This document shows, piece by piece, positions 17,051 to 24,819 of a stretch of DNA of 27,004 nt. The stretch is from assembly GCA_023430315.1 (NCBI GenBank), contig JAEZAW010000129.1, positions 1 to 27,004 on the forward strand, in the 5' to 3' direction. A program made the position numbers and the translations under genes. Below the pieces are notes generated by a model. That model was given only the letters and a program-made list of their open reading frames with translations. It had not been told where the DNA came from and ran no database searches. How positions within the stretch are numbered: position 1 is the first letter of the stretch; every line of letters begins with the position of its first letter. The stretch comes from Pseudomonadota bacterium. Its GTDB lineage: Bacteria > Pseudomonadota > Alphaproteobacteria > Rhizobiales > Hyphomicrobiaceae.

Positions 17051-18217
17051 TCAGGCGGAGTGTTGATTTCCGATCGCCGCGCGTCCCGCCATGTATTCCT
17101 TCGGGAAATTCACGGCTTCAACCGCGTACAGGCGGCCGCTGTCATCAAGATGCGCTACGGCGAACTTGCCCTGATCCACATCGCCGCGCACCTCGAAACG
17201 CGTCGCGCCGATCGGCAGACCGGCGAACTGGAGCTTCACGTCGTACTGGTCGGACCAGAACCACGGCACTTCCGGAGCAGGAGCTTTAGTACCGCAGATC
17301 GCGGCCGCTGCTTGCCGCGCTTGTTCGAGCGCGCTCGCAACGCTTTCGAGACGCGCGCGGCAGCCATAGTGCGGCAACGGCCGCTCGGTGCAGTCGCCGA
17401 TCGCGAAGACGTTCGCGTCACTGGTGCGCGCTTCGAGATCGACGGAAATGCCGTTGTTGCAGGCGATGCCTGCCGCCTCGGCAAGTTCCGTATTGGGCAC
17501 TGCTCCGACGCCGACCAGCACCATATCGGCTGCTGCGATCTGGCCATCGCTGAGCTTCACGCCGGTCACACGTCCCTCGCGCACGTCGAAGCCGGCAACG
17601 CCCGTCTCGAGCCGGAAAACGACACCCTGGCGCTCGTGAAAGCTCTGCATGAAAGCCGAGATGGGCGGTGAGGCGACGCGCGCCAGCAAGCGCTGCTCGC
17701 GCTCGATGACAATCACGTCCATGCCCTTGAGCCGGGCCGAAGCCGCGACCTCGAGGCCGATGTAGCCGCCGCCGATCACGACGAGTCGCTGCCCGGCGAC
17801 GAGGCCCGCCTTGATACGATCGGCATCGACGAGCGTGCGCAGCACGTGTACGCCCGGCAGATCCTCGCCGGCAAGCCCGAGACGGCGCGCGCGGGCACCC
17901 GTCGCGAGAATCAGCGTGCCATAGGGAAGGATTTCGCCACTCGCGAGCGTGATCGTGCGCGACCCGCAGTCGATGGCCGTGACGCGCGTCTCGAGGCGCA
18001 AGTTGATGCTGCGCTGCTCGTAGTAGCTCTGTGGTCGAAGGCCGACGACCGAGAAAGCGGCATCGCTCTTGAGCCAAGCCTTGGAAAGCGGCGGACGCTG
18101 GTAAGGCAGATAAGGCTCATCGCCGATGATCGTGATGGGCAAGTCGGGAGCGTGCTGGCGCAGGTTCGCCGCGACGGCCCCGCCCGCGTGCCCCGCGCCG
18201 ATGATCAGAATGCTCAA
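17051..18217 (-). CDS. FAD/NAD-dependent ferredoxin-reductase-type oxidoreductase
   Basis: A 388-aa flavoprotein of the rubredoxin/putidaredoxin reductase type, which passes electrons from NADH to a small iron-sulfur protein. The FAD-binding GAGHAG is at 7-12, the conserved RPPLSK at about 41-46, the NADH-binding GGGYIG at 149-154, and the second FAD contact VFAIGDC near the C-terminal third. A reductase C-terminal domain follows (WFWSDQYDVKLQ region). The start is most likely the TTG at 18217, because GAGAGGGAG lies six bases before it; another in-frame TTG at 18244 has no ribosome site. No ferredoxin or oxygenase gene is adjacent, so its redox partner is encoded elsewhere. It is divergent from dinB. 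Confidence 0.9.
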   Translation of the reverse strand: MSILIIGAGHAGGAVAANLRQHAPDLPITIIGDEPYLPYQRPPLSKAWLKSDAAFSVVGLRPQSYYEQRSINLRLETRVTAIDCGSRTITLASGEILPYGTLILATGARARRLGLAGEDLPGVHVLRTLVDADRIKAGLVAGQRLVVIGGGYIGLEVAASARLKGMDVIVIEREQRLLARVASPPISAFMQSFHERQGVVFRLETGVAGFDVREGRVTGVKLSDGQIAAADMVLVGVGAVPNTELAEAAGIACNNGISVDLEARTSDANVFAIGDCTERPLPHYGCRARLESVASALEQARQAAAAICGTKAPAPEVPWFWSDQYDVKLQFAGLPIGATRFEVRGDVDQGKFAVAHLDDSGRLYAVEAVNFPKEYMAGRAAIGNQHSA

Positions 18218-18334
18218 CGGATGCTCCCTCTCATGATGCTGCAATGATAGCGCGAGCTTGCGTCGGCGATCAGCGCCTCATTGCCGCGCAACGGGTCTGC
18301 AAAGCTGCAATCCACTGCACAAGTGCGGCGGAGA

Positions 18335-18349
18335 GTTCACCATCCGTTC
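18335..18349 (+). promoter_or_regulatory. LexA (SOS) box upstream of dinB
   Basis: GTTC-ACCATCC-GTTC is an exact match to the alphaproteobacterial LexA operator GTTC-N7-GTTC, 25 bp before the dinB start. It predicts induction of the polymerase on DNA damage. The divergent flavoprotein gene could in principle be affected too. Confidence 0.85.
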
Positions 18350-18374
18350 CGAGCGTGCTAGATGTATCGACGCC

Positions 18375-19463
18375 ATGAGCGATGAGCCCGTCCGCAAGAT
18401 CATCCACATCGACATGGACGCTTTCTATGCGTCCGTCGAGCAGCGCGACGATGCGGCACTGCGCGGCCGGCCGGTCGCTGTCGGGCATGGGGCCGCACGC
18501 GGTGTCGTCGCGGCAGCGAGCTACGAGGCGCGCAAGTTCGGCGTGCGCTCGGCGATGCCATCGAGCACGGCGCTCAGGAAATGTCCCGAGCTCGTGTTCG
18601 TGAAGCCGCGCTTCGAGGTCTATCGCGCCGTCTCCCAGCAGATCCGCGCGATCTTCGCCGAGTACACGCCGCTCATAGAGCCGCTTTCGCTCGACGAAGC
18701 CTATCTCGATGTGAGCGAGAACCTGCGCGGCATCCCGACGGCCTCCGCGACCGCGAACGAGATCCGCGCACGCATACTCACGGAGACCCAGCTCACGGCC
18801 TCGGCCGGCGTCTCTTACAACAAGTTCCTGGCAAAGCTCGCCTCGGATCACCGCAAGCCCAATGGGCAGTTCGTGATCCCGCCGGGTGCGGGCGAGGCCT
18901 TCGTCGCCGATCTGCCTGTCGGCAAGTTCCACGGCGTCGGCCCGGTCACCGCCGAGAAGATGAACCGGCTCGGCATTTTCACGGGCGCCGATCTCAAGCA
19001 GCAGTCGCTCGGCTTCCTGCAGCAGCACTTCGGCAAGTCGGGGCCGTGGTACTACGGCCTTGCGCGCGGTGAGGATCATCGCGCCGTCGTGCCCGACAGG
19101 CCGCGTAAATCCTCGGGCTCGGAGACGACCTTCTCGCGCGATCTCATCGAGCCCGCCGAGATCGAAGCCGCAATCTGCGAGATGGCCGATGATGTCTGGA
19201 CGTGGTGCGAGAAGACGCAATCGCTCGGGCGAACGGTTACGGTGAAGATCAAGTATGCAGATTTCCAGATTGCGACGCGCAGCCGGACGTTCGACGCGCC
19301 GGTCAGCACGCGAGAGGCACTGCACGGCGCGAGCGTTCAGCTCGTTCGCTCGGTCTATCCGCTGAGCAAAGGCATCCGGCTCGTCGGCGTCACGCTGTCG
19401 AGCTTCGGCGCGCGTGATGAAGTGATTTCGGAGCAGCTCAGCCTGGCGCTCGCGCAGCATTAG
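18375..19463 (+). CDS. dinB: DNA polymerase IV (Y-family translesion polymerase)
   Basis: A 362-aa Y-family polymerase. Catalytic acidic residues are Asp13 in HIDMDAFYASVEQ and Asp107-Glu108 in PLSLDEAYLDV. The steric and palm signatures, the two helix-hairpin-helix thumb region (VGKFHGVGPVTAEKM) and the little-finger domain follow in order. The C-terminus has a sliding-clamp-binding motif QLSLAL (354-359), as in other Pol IV proteins. An in-frame extension to 18258 lies upstream of the LexA box, so the ATG at 18375 is used. It copies past damaged or stalled template bases, at low fidelity. It is convergent with the large ATPase gene at 19578. Confidence 0.96.
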   Translation: MSDEPVRKIIHIDMDAFYASVEQRDDAALRGRPVAVGHGAARGVVAAASYEARKFGVRSAMPSSTALRKCPELVFVKPRFEVYRAVSQQIRAIFAEYTPLIEPLSLDEAYLDVSENLRGIPTASATANEIRARILTETQLTASAGVSYNKFLAKLASDHRKPNGQFVIPPGAGEAFVADLPVGKFHGVGPVTAEKMNRLGIFTGADLKQQSLGFLQQHFGKSGPWYYGLARGEDHRAVVPDRPRKSSGSETTFSRDLIEPAEIEAAICEMADDVWTWCEKTQSLGRTVTVKIKYADFQIATRSRTFDAPVSTREALHGASVQLVRSVYPLSKGIRLVGVTLSSFGARDEVISEQLSLALAQH

Positions 19464-19484
19464 CGAGTTCGGCTCTGCATTCCG

Positions 19485-19543
19485 CCGGAGTGAGGAGCGG
19501 CATCAAATGCCGTGCCAGCGCCTGTGGTCGCCCCTCACTCCGG
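19485..19543. terminator. Nested inverted repeat between convergent dinB and the large ATPase gene
   Basis: CCGGAGTGAGG (19485-19495) is perfectly inverted at 19533-19543. Inside the left half a second perfect hairpin CGGCAT-CAA-ATGCCG spans 19498-19512. The element sits between two convergent stops (19463 and 19578), so a bidirectional terminator is the simple reading, but no U-tract is present and the nested form resembles REP/BIME-type elements. Confidence 0.5.
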
Positions 19544-19577
19544 TTACGCCCCATGGACGTGGGACAAACCGAGAAAC

Positions 19578-22500
19578 CTATCCAAACAATCTGAGCTGCC
19601 GTTCGCCCTGACCTTTGGTCTCGAAGCCGAGCTGCTCGATGCGATCGAAGGGCACCTGCTCGGCCGTGATGAGCGAGCGCTGCGCCTTGAGTGCGCGCAC
19701 GAGCCCTTCCTGCACGAGATGGAACTCGCCGACTGTCTGGTGCGGTAGCACGGCCGCTGGATCGAGGCCCGATTCGCTCTGGAAGGCGGCCTTGAGCTTG
19801 CGAAGTGCGGTGTCCTCACGCACGCGGCCGATGAACCAGCTCGTGATCTGATCGCGCGACTTGTAGTCGAGATCGCCCGGCGACTGCGTCGCGAGCATGA
19901 GCCCGAGGCCCGCCGAACGGGCGCGCTTCAAGAGGCTCTGCAGTGGTTCGGCGGTCGCGGGTTTCGCGTTCGCCGGAATGTAGAGATCGGCCTCATCGAG
20001 CATGACGACGGCCTGCAACTCGTCGTTCGGATTGCGCTGACAGAAGCGCAGCGCCTCCGACAGGAACTGCGAGACCCAGAAAAGGATGTTCTCGTTGTCG
20101 CCGAGGAAGCCCGTGTAGATGATCGACAGGCGCGTGCGGCCATCCGGACGCGCGTGCGGACCGATGCCGAGCAGCGACTCCATGCGCAGCGGTTCGCCGC
20201 CCGTCTCGAAGAGCGACGAGTTGCGATGACGCAAGCTATCAAGCTGCGCGACGAGATCGCGGCGGATCTTACCCGAAGGATCCATCCGCTGTGTGAGCTC
20301 GGTGAGCTCGGGGTCCTCGTCCTCGAGCAGGGAAATCAAATCGGCGAGACCGACCTCGGTGCTGAAGCGCGAGCCGAGAATACGCAGCGCGACCGACAGC
20401 GTGCCCGACTGCTTCTGATGCGTCGCCGAGTTCTTGAGATGCAGCATGTCGCCGAGCGCCGCCGCCGAGAGATTGGCGAGAAGCTGCTGCTCGTGCTCGG
20501 GAAGCTCGTTGATGCCCGTCGGCAGCAGCGTGATCGAGATCGGCCGGCCCGACGCTCGTCCCGGCGTGTAAACAGCCACATCGATCTGATCGCCCAGGCG
20601 CTCGCGCAGGCTGCTCGTTTCGCCGGTTTCGTCATCGCGACCACGCCAGACTTCGGGATTGGCATACGAGCAGAGATCGCCCTTGCGGTCGAGCAGGATG
20701 ACCGGCGTGCCATTCATCAGCAGCTGCTCGATGAGACAGAGCGCGAGCGTCGTCTTGCCCGAGCCGGAGCCACCAAGCACGGCCGTGTGCCGCTTGAGCA
20801 CGTCCTTGTTGAGCGTGATGGTCTTGCCGCGTCCGCCGACCTCGCGCCCCGCGAGAATGCTCGACGCGTGCGAGCCATGCTCGTCGAGGATGACGCTGAG
20901 CGGCAGATCCTGCTCATCCTCCGCCGACGCAGCGGCCGGCTGCGGCGCAGCACTTCCTGAAGTCCAGCCGGTCCAGTCAGCGAGGCGGCTCTGCAAGCTC
21001 GGCAGGCTATGGCCATCACGCGGAGCAGCGTCCGGCGGGCCTTTAGCCCAGGGCAACGTCACGAGATTGCTCTGCTCGGCCGTCTCGACGGGGACCTCCG
21101 CACGCCGCCGCGCGGGTGTTTCGCCCATGGGCATCGGCGCACCGAGCAGATCGAGGCGCAGAAGCTGCGCGAGCACGGAGAGCGCAGAAAGGAGCTTCGC
21201 CTGTTCGAGCCAGCCACCGAAGCCCGGATCGGTGCGATGACGCGCGTGGAACTCGCGCACGGTCATCATGCGCTCCCACTCCGTCATGGGCACGACGAGC
21301 GTGCGACCACCACTCTCGCGGAATTTGCGGAAGGCCTGCGCGGTCTGGTTCTTGCGCGGCGGCGGATAGTCGCTCGCGCGCAGCATGACCGCGCTCGCCG
21401 AGGAGAGGCTCGAAAGCACCTTGTCGAGCTGACGTTTTAGACCACCACCCTGCGTGGGACGATTGCAGATGAAGACGCGCGTCTTCTGCATGATGCCGGA
21501 GGCGTGCGTGACCGTGACGTCTGCCGCCGGCAGGTCATCTCCGAGATCGGCGCGGCGCACGGATAGTGTGACGCCAGAACCCCACTCGGCGCGCGCCAGC
21601 TCGAGCGCGGACGTCAGCACGCCAAGCAGCTCCTGGTCGTCCGAGGGCATCTCGGCCTCAGAGAGACTTGCGAAGCGCTCCCAGCTCGCGCGGAAGTCGA
21701 TCTGCCCTGCAGCCGCAGGGTGGCTCTCGGTGCTGCCGCCAAGGCCGAAGCCAAGCGCTGCGGCAAGCGTCGAGATAAAGCCGGCGCCATCCGACTCCTC
21801 GGGCTCGTCGGCCGGCGTCTCATCATTCGCCGCGCGGCTCTTGAGGCGCGCCTGCGCATCCTCCAGCAACCGTCGCGTCGAGAGACCACCAAGCTCGGCC
21901 ATGAAATCGGCGCCGAAGAGCTTCGTCAGATCGGCAGCAGAAGGATCGACGCCGCGCGCGACCGCGTGCTGCTCGACGCGGCGCGAGAGAATGAGCCGCG
22001 CCTCATCCGCGGTCCGGTTCTCAAGCAGCGCGACGGGGCCGGATTTCTCCACGCGATCGATGTAGGACTGCGCGAGAACACCGCGAACGTGGTCATAGAA
22101 GTCGCCGAGACATGAGATGATGATCAGCGCGGTCGGCACGCGGTTGGCGATCTGGATGAGATCGCGCACGGCCTTATGGAAGCGCTCATCGGAATCGGGG
22201 AAGAAGCGCAAATCTTCGACCTGGTCGATGCAGAAGACGAGCGCGGCGCGATCGACCGTCCACATGAGCTTGCCGAGGCTCTCGATGATCTCGAAAGCGC
22301 GGCCCTCGCCGCTGCTCGAATCGAGCGCGGCAACGGACGACTGCGACAGCTCGTTGAGCGGGCGGCCGTGGAGGTATTGGCGCACGCGCTGGTCAATGCG
22401 CGGATCGGCACGCTGGAGATAGAGCAGCGCACGCACGATATTGATGTCGAGCTCCTGGCCGGCGAACTGCGGGCTCGCGACGATCTCGTCCGCAAGCTTG

Positions 22501-23027
22501 ATGATCAGCTTGGAGAGCTGGGCCTCGTCGAGCTTCGCTTCGGTCAGCTCGTTCAATTGCTCGTCATTGAGCGCGGCGGCGGCGAGTTTGTTGGTCAGCC
22601 GCGCGAGGCCACTCTCGCATTCGCCATCGGGATCGTACGGCTTTTCGAGCGAGGCTACGAGGCGGCGCAGGTAGTAGTCGGCATAGCTCGCGACGTCCGG
22701 CGTCATCTGGGCATAACCGAAGTAGGCCGTGCCGGTGCGATGGCTGCTCGTCCTGAGCGCGCGAATGAGATGCGTCTTGCCGGCGCCGGACTGGCCATGG
22801 AACAGCAGCAAACGCGCCGGCGTCACGGCGCCATCGGACTTCACGATCGCGTCGAGCGCGCTTTGGAACTTGGCGCGCGCCTGCTTGTGCACGGCCGCGA
22901 CGTCGACCGGGTCGGCACTCCAGATATCGTCTTCCCAGGTGATCGAATGCTCGAACGCCGATGCAAAACTCTCGACCGGGGCTGCGCTGTCTACTGCACG
23001 CTGCATGTTCTTCTTGTTCCTCGACAC
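19578..23027 (-). CDS. Large protein with tandem ATPase modules (AAA-like plus HerA/DUF87-like)
   Basis: A 1149-aa protein. The N-terminal P-loop module has Walker A GQSGAGKT (78-85) and Walker B ALVFCIDQVEDL (262-273), an AAA/KAP-like fold. A low-complexity linker (400-440) and a middle domain (about 445-625) that I do not recognise follow. The C-terminal module (about 705-1110) is a HerA/FtsK-type DNA-translocase ATPase. It has Walker A GGSGSGKT (752-759), DRKGD (780-784), Walker B VVMLDEAD (1007-1014), the ATQSP sensor strand and GRVRED with the likely arginine finger. It ends in QLRLFG, resembling the beta-clamp-binding consensus QLxLF. The start is GTG 23027 or ATG 23006; a dyad covers the first. 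It follows the 383-aa gene by 23 bp. HerA-type ATPases pump DNA in repair (HerA-NurA) and in many anti-phage systems; which applies is unknown. Confidence 0.85.
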   Translation of the reverse strand: MSRNKKNMQRAVDSAAPVESFASAFEHSITWEDDIWSADPVDVAAVHKQARAKFQSALDAIVKSDGAVTPARLLLFHGQSGAGKTHLIRALRTSSHRTGTAYFGYAQMTPDVASYADYYLRRLVASLEKPYDPDGECESGLARLTNKLAAAALNDEQLNELTEAKLDEAQLSKLIIKLADEIVASPQFAGQELDINIVRALLYLQRADPRIDQRVRQYLHGRPLNELSQSSVAALDSSSGEGRAFEIIESLGKLMWTVDRAALVFCIDQVEDLRFFPDSDERFHKAVRDLIQIANRVPTALIIISCLGDFYDHVRGVLAQSYIDRVEKSGPVALLENRTADEARLILSRRVEQHAVARGVDPSAADLTKLFGADFMAELGGLSTRRLLEDAQARLKSRAANDETPADEPEESDGAGFISTLAAALGFGLGGSTESHPAAAGQIDFRASWERFASLSEAEMPSDDQELLGVLTSALELARAEWGSGVTLSVRRADLGDDLPAADVTVTHASGIMQKTRVFICNRPTQGGGLKRQLDKVLSSLSSASAVMLRASDYPPPRKNQTAQAFRKFRESGGRTLVVPMTEWERMMTVREFHARHRTDPGFGGWLEQAKLLSALSVLAQLLRLDLLGAPMPMGETPARRRAEVPVETAEQSNLVTLPWAKGPPDAAPRDGHSLPSLQSRLADWTGWTSGSAAPQPAAASAEDEQDLPLSVILDEHGSHASSILAGREVGGRGKTITLNKDVLKRHTAVLGGSGSGKTTLALCLIEQLLMNGTPVILLDRKGDLCSYANPEVWRGRDDETGETSSLRERLGDQIDVAVYTPGRASGRPISITLLPTGINELPEHEQQLLANLSAAALGDMLHLKNSATHQKQSGTLSVALRILGSRFSTEVGLADLISLLEDEDPELTELTQRMDPSGKIRRDLVAQLDSLRHRNSSLFETGGEPLRMESLLGIGPHARPDGRTRLSIIYTGFLGDNENILFWVSQFLSEALRFCQRNPNDELQAVVMLDEADLYIPANAKPATAEPLQSLLKRARSAGLGLMLATQSPGDLDYKSRDQITSWFIGRVREDTALRKLKAAFQSESGLDPAAVLPHQTVGEFHLVQEGLVRALKAQRSLITAEQVPFDRIEQLGFETKGQGERQLRLFG

Positions 23028-23036
23028 AAATTGTGT
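23024..23036. promoter_or_regulatory. Perfect 13-bp dyad over the GTG start of the large ATPase
   Basis: ACACAA-A-TTGTGT is a perfect inverted repeat lying in the gap between the two genes and overlapping the GTG at 23027. It could be an internal operator, perhaps for the winged-helix partner, or a translational hairpin. If it is an operator, the ATG at 23006 becomes the more likely start. Confidence 0.35.
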
Positions 23037-23050
23037 TGGCCCCAGCGGGA

Positions 23051-24202
23051 CTACTCTTCAATGCGTACGAAGTGCCATACCGTGTTCTTGAAAACGGTGG
23101 CTGAGGCCTGGATCTCGTCCAGATCGCGCTTGTTGCGCAGATCCGATGTGCCGAGCACCAGAAGCCCCGTGCGATGCGCTTCCGTGAGCATCGCCTTGAA
23201 CTCGATCTCGCTCAGTCCCCAGCCCGTGTGCTGTTCCTGCACGGCGGCCCAGACTTGTGAGATGTAGACCTTGCGGCTGCCCGACCACCCACCGGTCGCG
23301 AGTGGCCGCGCCATTCTCTTCACCGCGTGCGCGAACGCCTCGGGATCGGGGCGCCCCGTTTGAGCCGGTGTCGGTCTCAGACGCTGCACGACAGCCGGTG
23401 CACTCGCGACGGGCGACGCTGCCGGCTTGGCCGGCGCCTCTTGACCGCGCGACACGGCGATCGGCCATTCCAGATCGCCCGCAACGAACCGTCGCAGCAG
23501 CGCGAGCCGCAGTGCCGGCAATGTGCTGCTCGTGACGCCGACCGCTTCGGCGGCAAGTCTGGCAACGAGCCGGCTGTCCGAGCCGAAATCGCGCGGCCGC
23601 GTCGAAAGCTGACCGGCCAGCAGCCGCGCGGCCTTCGCCGAGAGCCCGGACTTGGCGCCGAGGTCCCGCTGCAGGCGGTTGCCGAAGGCGCGATCCAGCG
23701 CGAGAAGCGCGAGATCGTTCCGAAGGCGCGAGGCGCTCGCTGCGGAGCGCTGCTTGAGCCCATGGGCTGCGATGACGATCGCGCTTCTGAGCCCGTCGAT
23801 CTTGCCGAGGGCCTTGAGTCGCCGCACCGGCAAGCCGGGCGTACCCAGCGCACGGGCGATCAACGCCCCATCACGTATTTTCGGCCAGTCGTCCCCACTC
23901 GCGGGTGCTGAGCCAAGAAAATGCTGCGCCTGGCGGCGACCGCCGGCCGTGGCATGGAGCCGGTTGCTCCGCCTCACCACGAGTTGGTCCTTGATATGCG
24001 CCGCGACGAGGCGCCCAAGCAGAAGTCGCCACTCGCCAGCTTCGACCGCGGGCGCCACCAAGGGTTGCAGATCCCGCGCCAGCTCAGCTTCGCCGACCCC
24101 GCTCTCGCTGACCGACAGCCGCAGGAGCACGAGCGCGCCAACCCGGAGCGCATCCACTCGCGCCGGCGCTGCGCGAGGCGCATCCAGTACCGCCACGGCC
24201 AT
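23051..24202 (-). CDS. Unknown protein with C-terminal winged-helix-like segment, partner of the large ATPase
   Basis: A 383-aa, Ala/Leu/Arg-rich, mostly helical protein. Residues 18-90 look like a small helical bundle ending in RRSNRLHAT, which could be a winged-helix wing. Residues 105-245 form a second helical region, and 250-285 is a Pro/Ala linker. Residues 305-383 form a compact module (KVYISQVWAAVQ..., closing FKNTVWHFVRIEE) with the pattern of a winged helix. No nuclease or other catalytic motif is visible. AGGGGG seven bases before the ATG at 24202 decides the start over a TTG at 24220. It is the first gene of a two-gene operon with the tandem ATPase, so it probably is its DNA-binding or specificity subunit. 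The family is not one I can name. Confidence 0.72.
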   Translation of the reverse strand: MAVAVLDAPRAAPARVDALRVGALVLLRLSVSESGVGEAELARDLQPLVAPAVEAGEWRLLLGRLVAAHIKDQLVVRRSNRLHATAGGRRQAQHFLGSAPASGDDWPKIRDGALIARALGTPGLPVRRLKALGKIDGLRSAIVIAAHGLKQRSAASASRLRNDLALLALDRAFGNRLQRDLGAKSGLSAKAARLLAGQLSTRPRDFGSDSRLVARLAAEAVGVTSSTLPALRLALLRRFVAGDLEWPIAVSRGQEAPAKPAASPVASAPAVVQRLRPTPAQTGRPDPEAFAHAVKRMARPLATGGWSGSRKVYISQVWAAVQEQHTGWGLSEIEFKAMLTEAHRTGLLVLGTSDLRNKRDLDEIQASATVFKNTVWHFVRIEE

Positions 24203-24819
24203 GTCTTTGCCCCCTAGCAAACCGGTGTCTGCCTCCGAGCCCTTTCAACACAGGCGACAATGCGCTCACGGCCGCGGTCACATACGACCCGGCCTCACAC
24301 GAACACGCTGCACCTCACGTGGGGAATTCCAGCACTGGCGCCCCCTGAGCGCGGCCGGACAATCGGGCAGGATTTCGTGTTTCCCTCGCGAAATACCTGC
24401 CGCCGGGGCCCCTTAACCCGGACGAATCACCGTAGAATCAACGGCATTCTGGAAGACTGCAACAAATCCGCCAAGTAAAATCGCCCCACCCCGTGCCGTC
24501 CCGCCCACGGTGCGCGCATCGGGCCACGTCCGGACCGAATATATTTGCCGCCATCAGCCCCGCGGCCAAATTAAAGTCACGAAGATTCCTTCTCTTATGT
24601 GCTGACAGGACGGTTTCTCCCGCGCTCGACGCAGAAGGCGACGCGCCCGGATACTCCGGGTTCGTCCAGGGGATCTGCAACGATGACAGCGCGGACCGGC
24701 AACCGCCCCTTGTCCCGAGGGAAGCTAGTTCCGTGCGCGCATCATTAACGGCATGTTTACCACCCGGCTCCATAGTTAACGCTGGGTTTGTTGCGCGTAG
24801 GCCGGCAGGAGTTGTAACC
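24203..24819. other. 617-bp intergenic region between divergent genes
   Basis: The region separates the unknown/ATPase operon (minus) from the CAP-domain lipoprotein (plus). An in-frame extension of the lipoprotein gene to 24493 exists, but it would bury the signal peptide, so I treat it as noncoding. It holds one small perfect hairpin (CCCGGA-TAC-TCCGGG, 24646-24660), AT-rich patches near 24420-24480 and 24540-24600, and TTAA half-sites near its end. No tRNA, known RNA or mobile-element end is seen. Confidence 0.5.
24745..24790 (+). promoter_or_regulatory. Tandem CtrA-like half-sites upstream of the CAP lipoprotein
   Basis: TTAA (24745-24748), seven bases, then TTTAC is one mismatch from the CtrA box TTAA-N7-TTAA. 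A second TTAA at 24776-24779 is followed seven bases later by TTTG, a poorer match. They lie 30-75 bp before the gene. Cell-cycle control by CtrA is common in this class for envelope genes, but the match is weak. Confidence 0.3.

Noticed and set aside
18270..19460. Long open frame on the minus strand opposite dinB
   Set aside because: It is a shadow frame of a GC-rich gene: Arg/Ala/Asp-rich, no recognisable motif, while the plus strand encodes a complete Y-family polymerase.
22176..23267. 363-residue open frame on the plus strand opposite the large ATPase
   Set aside because: It spans the junction of two real minus-strand genes and has the composition of an antisense shadow, with no domain or ribosome site.
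19578..24202. Naming the ATPase pair as BREX, Dpt or HerA-NurA
   Set aside because: No PglZ, methyltransferase, Dnd/Dpt gene or NurA-like nuclease is in the window, and the architecture does not clearly match any of these, so a name would be a guess.
24493..24819. 109-residue N-terminal extension of the CAP lipoprotein
   Set aside because: It would place the lipoprotein signal peptide in the middle of the protein; AGGAG directly precedes the ATG at 24820.
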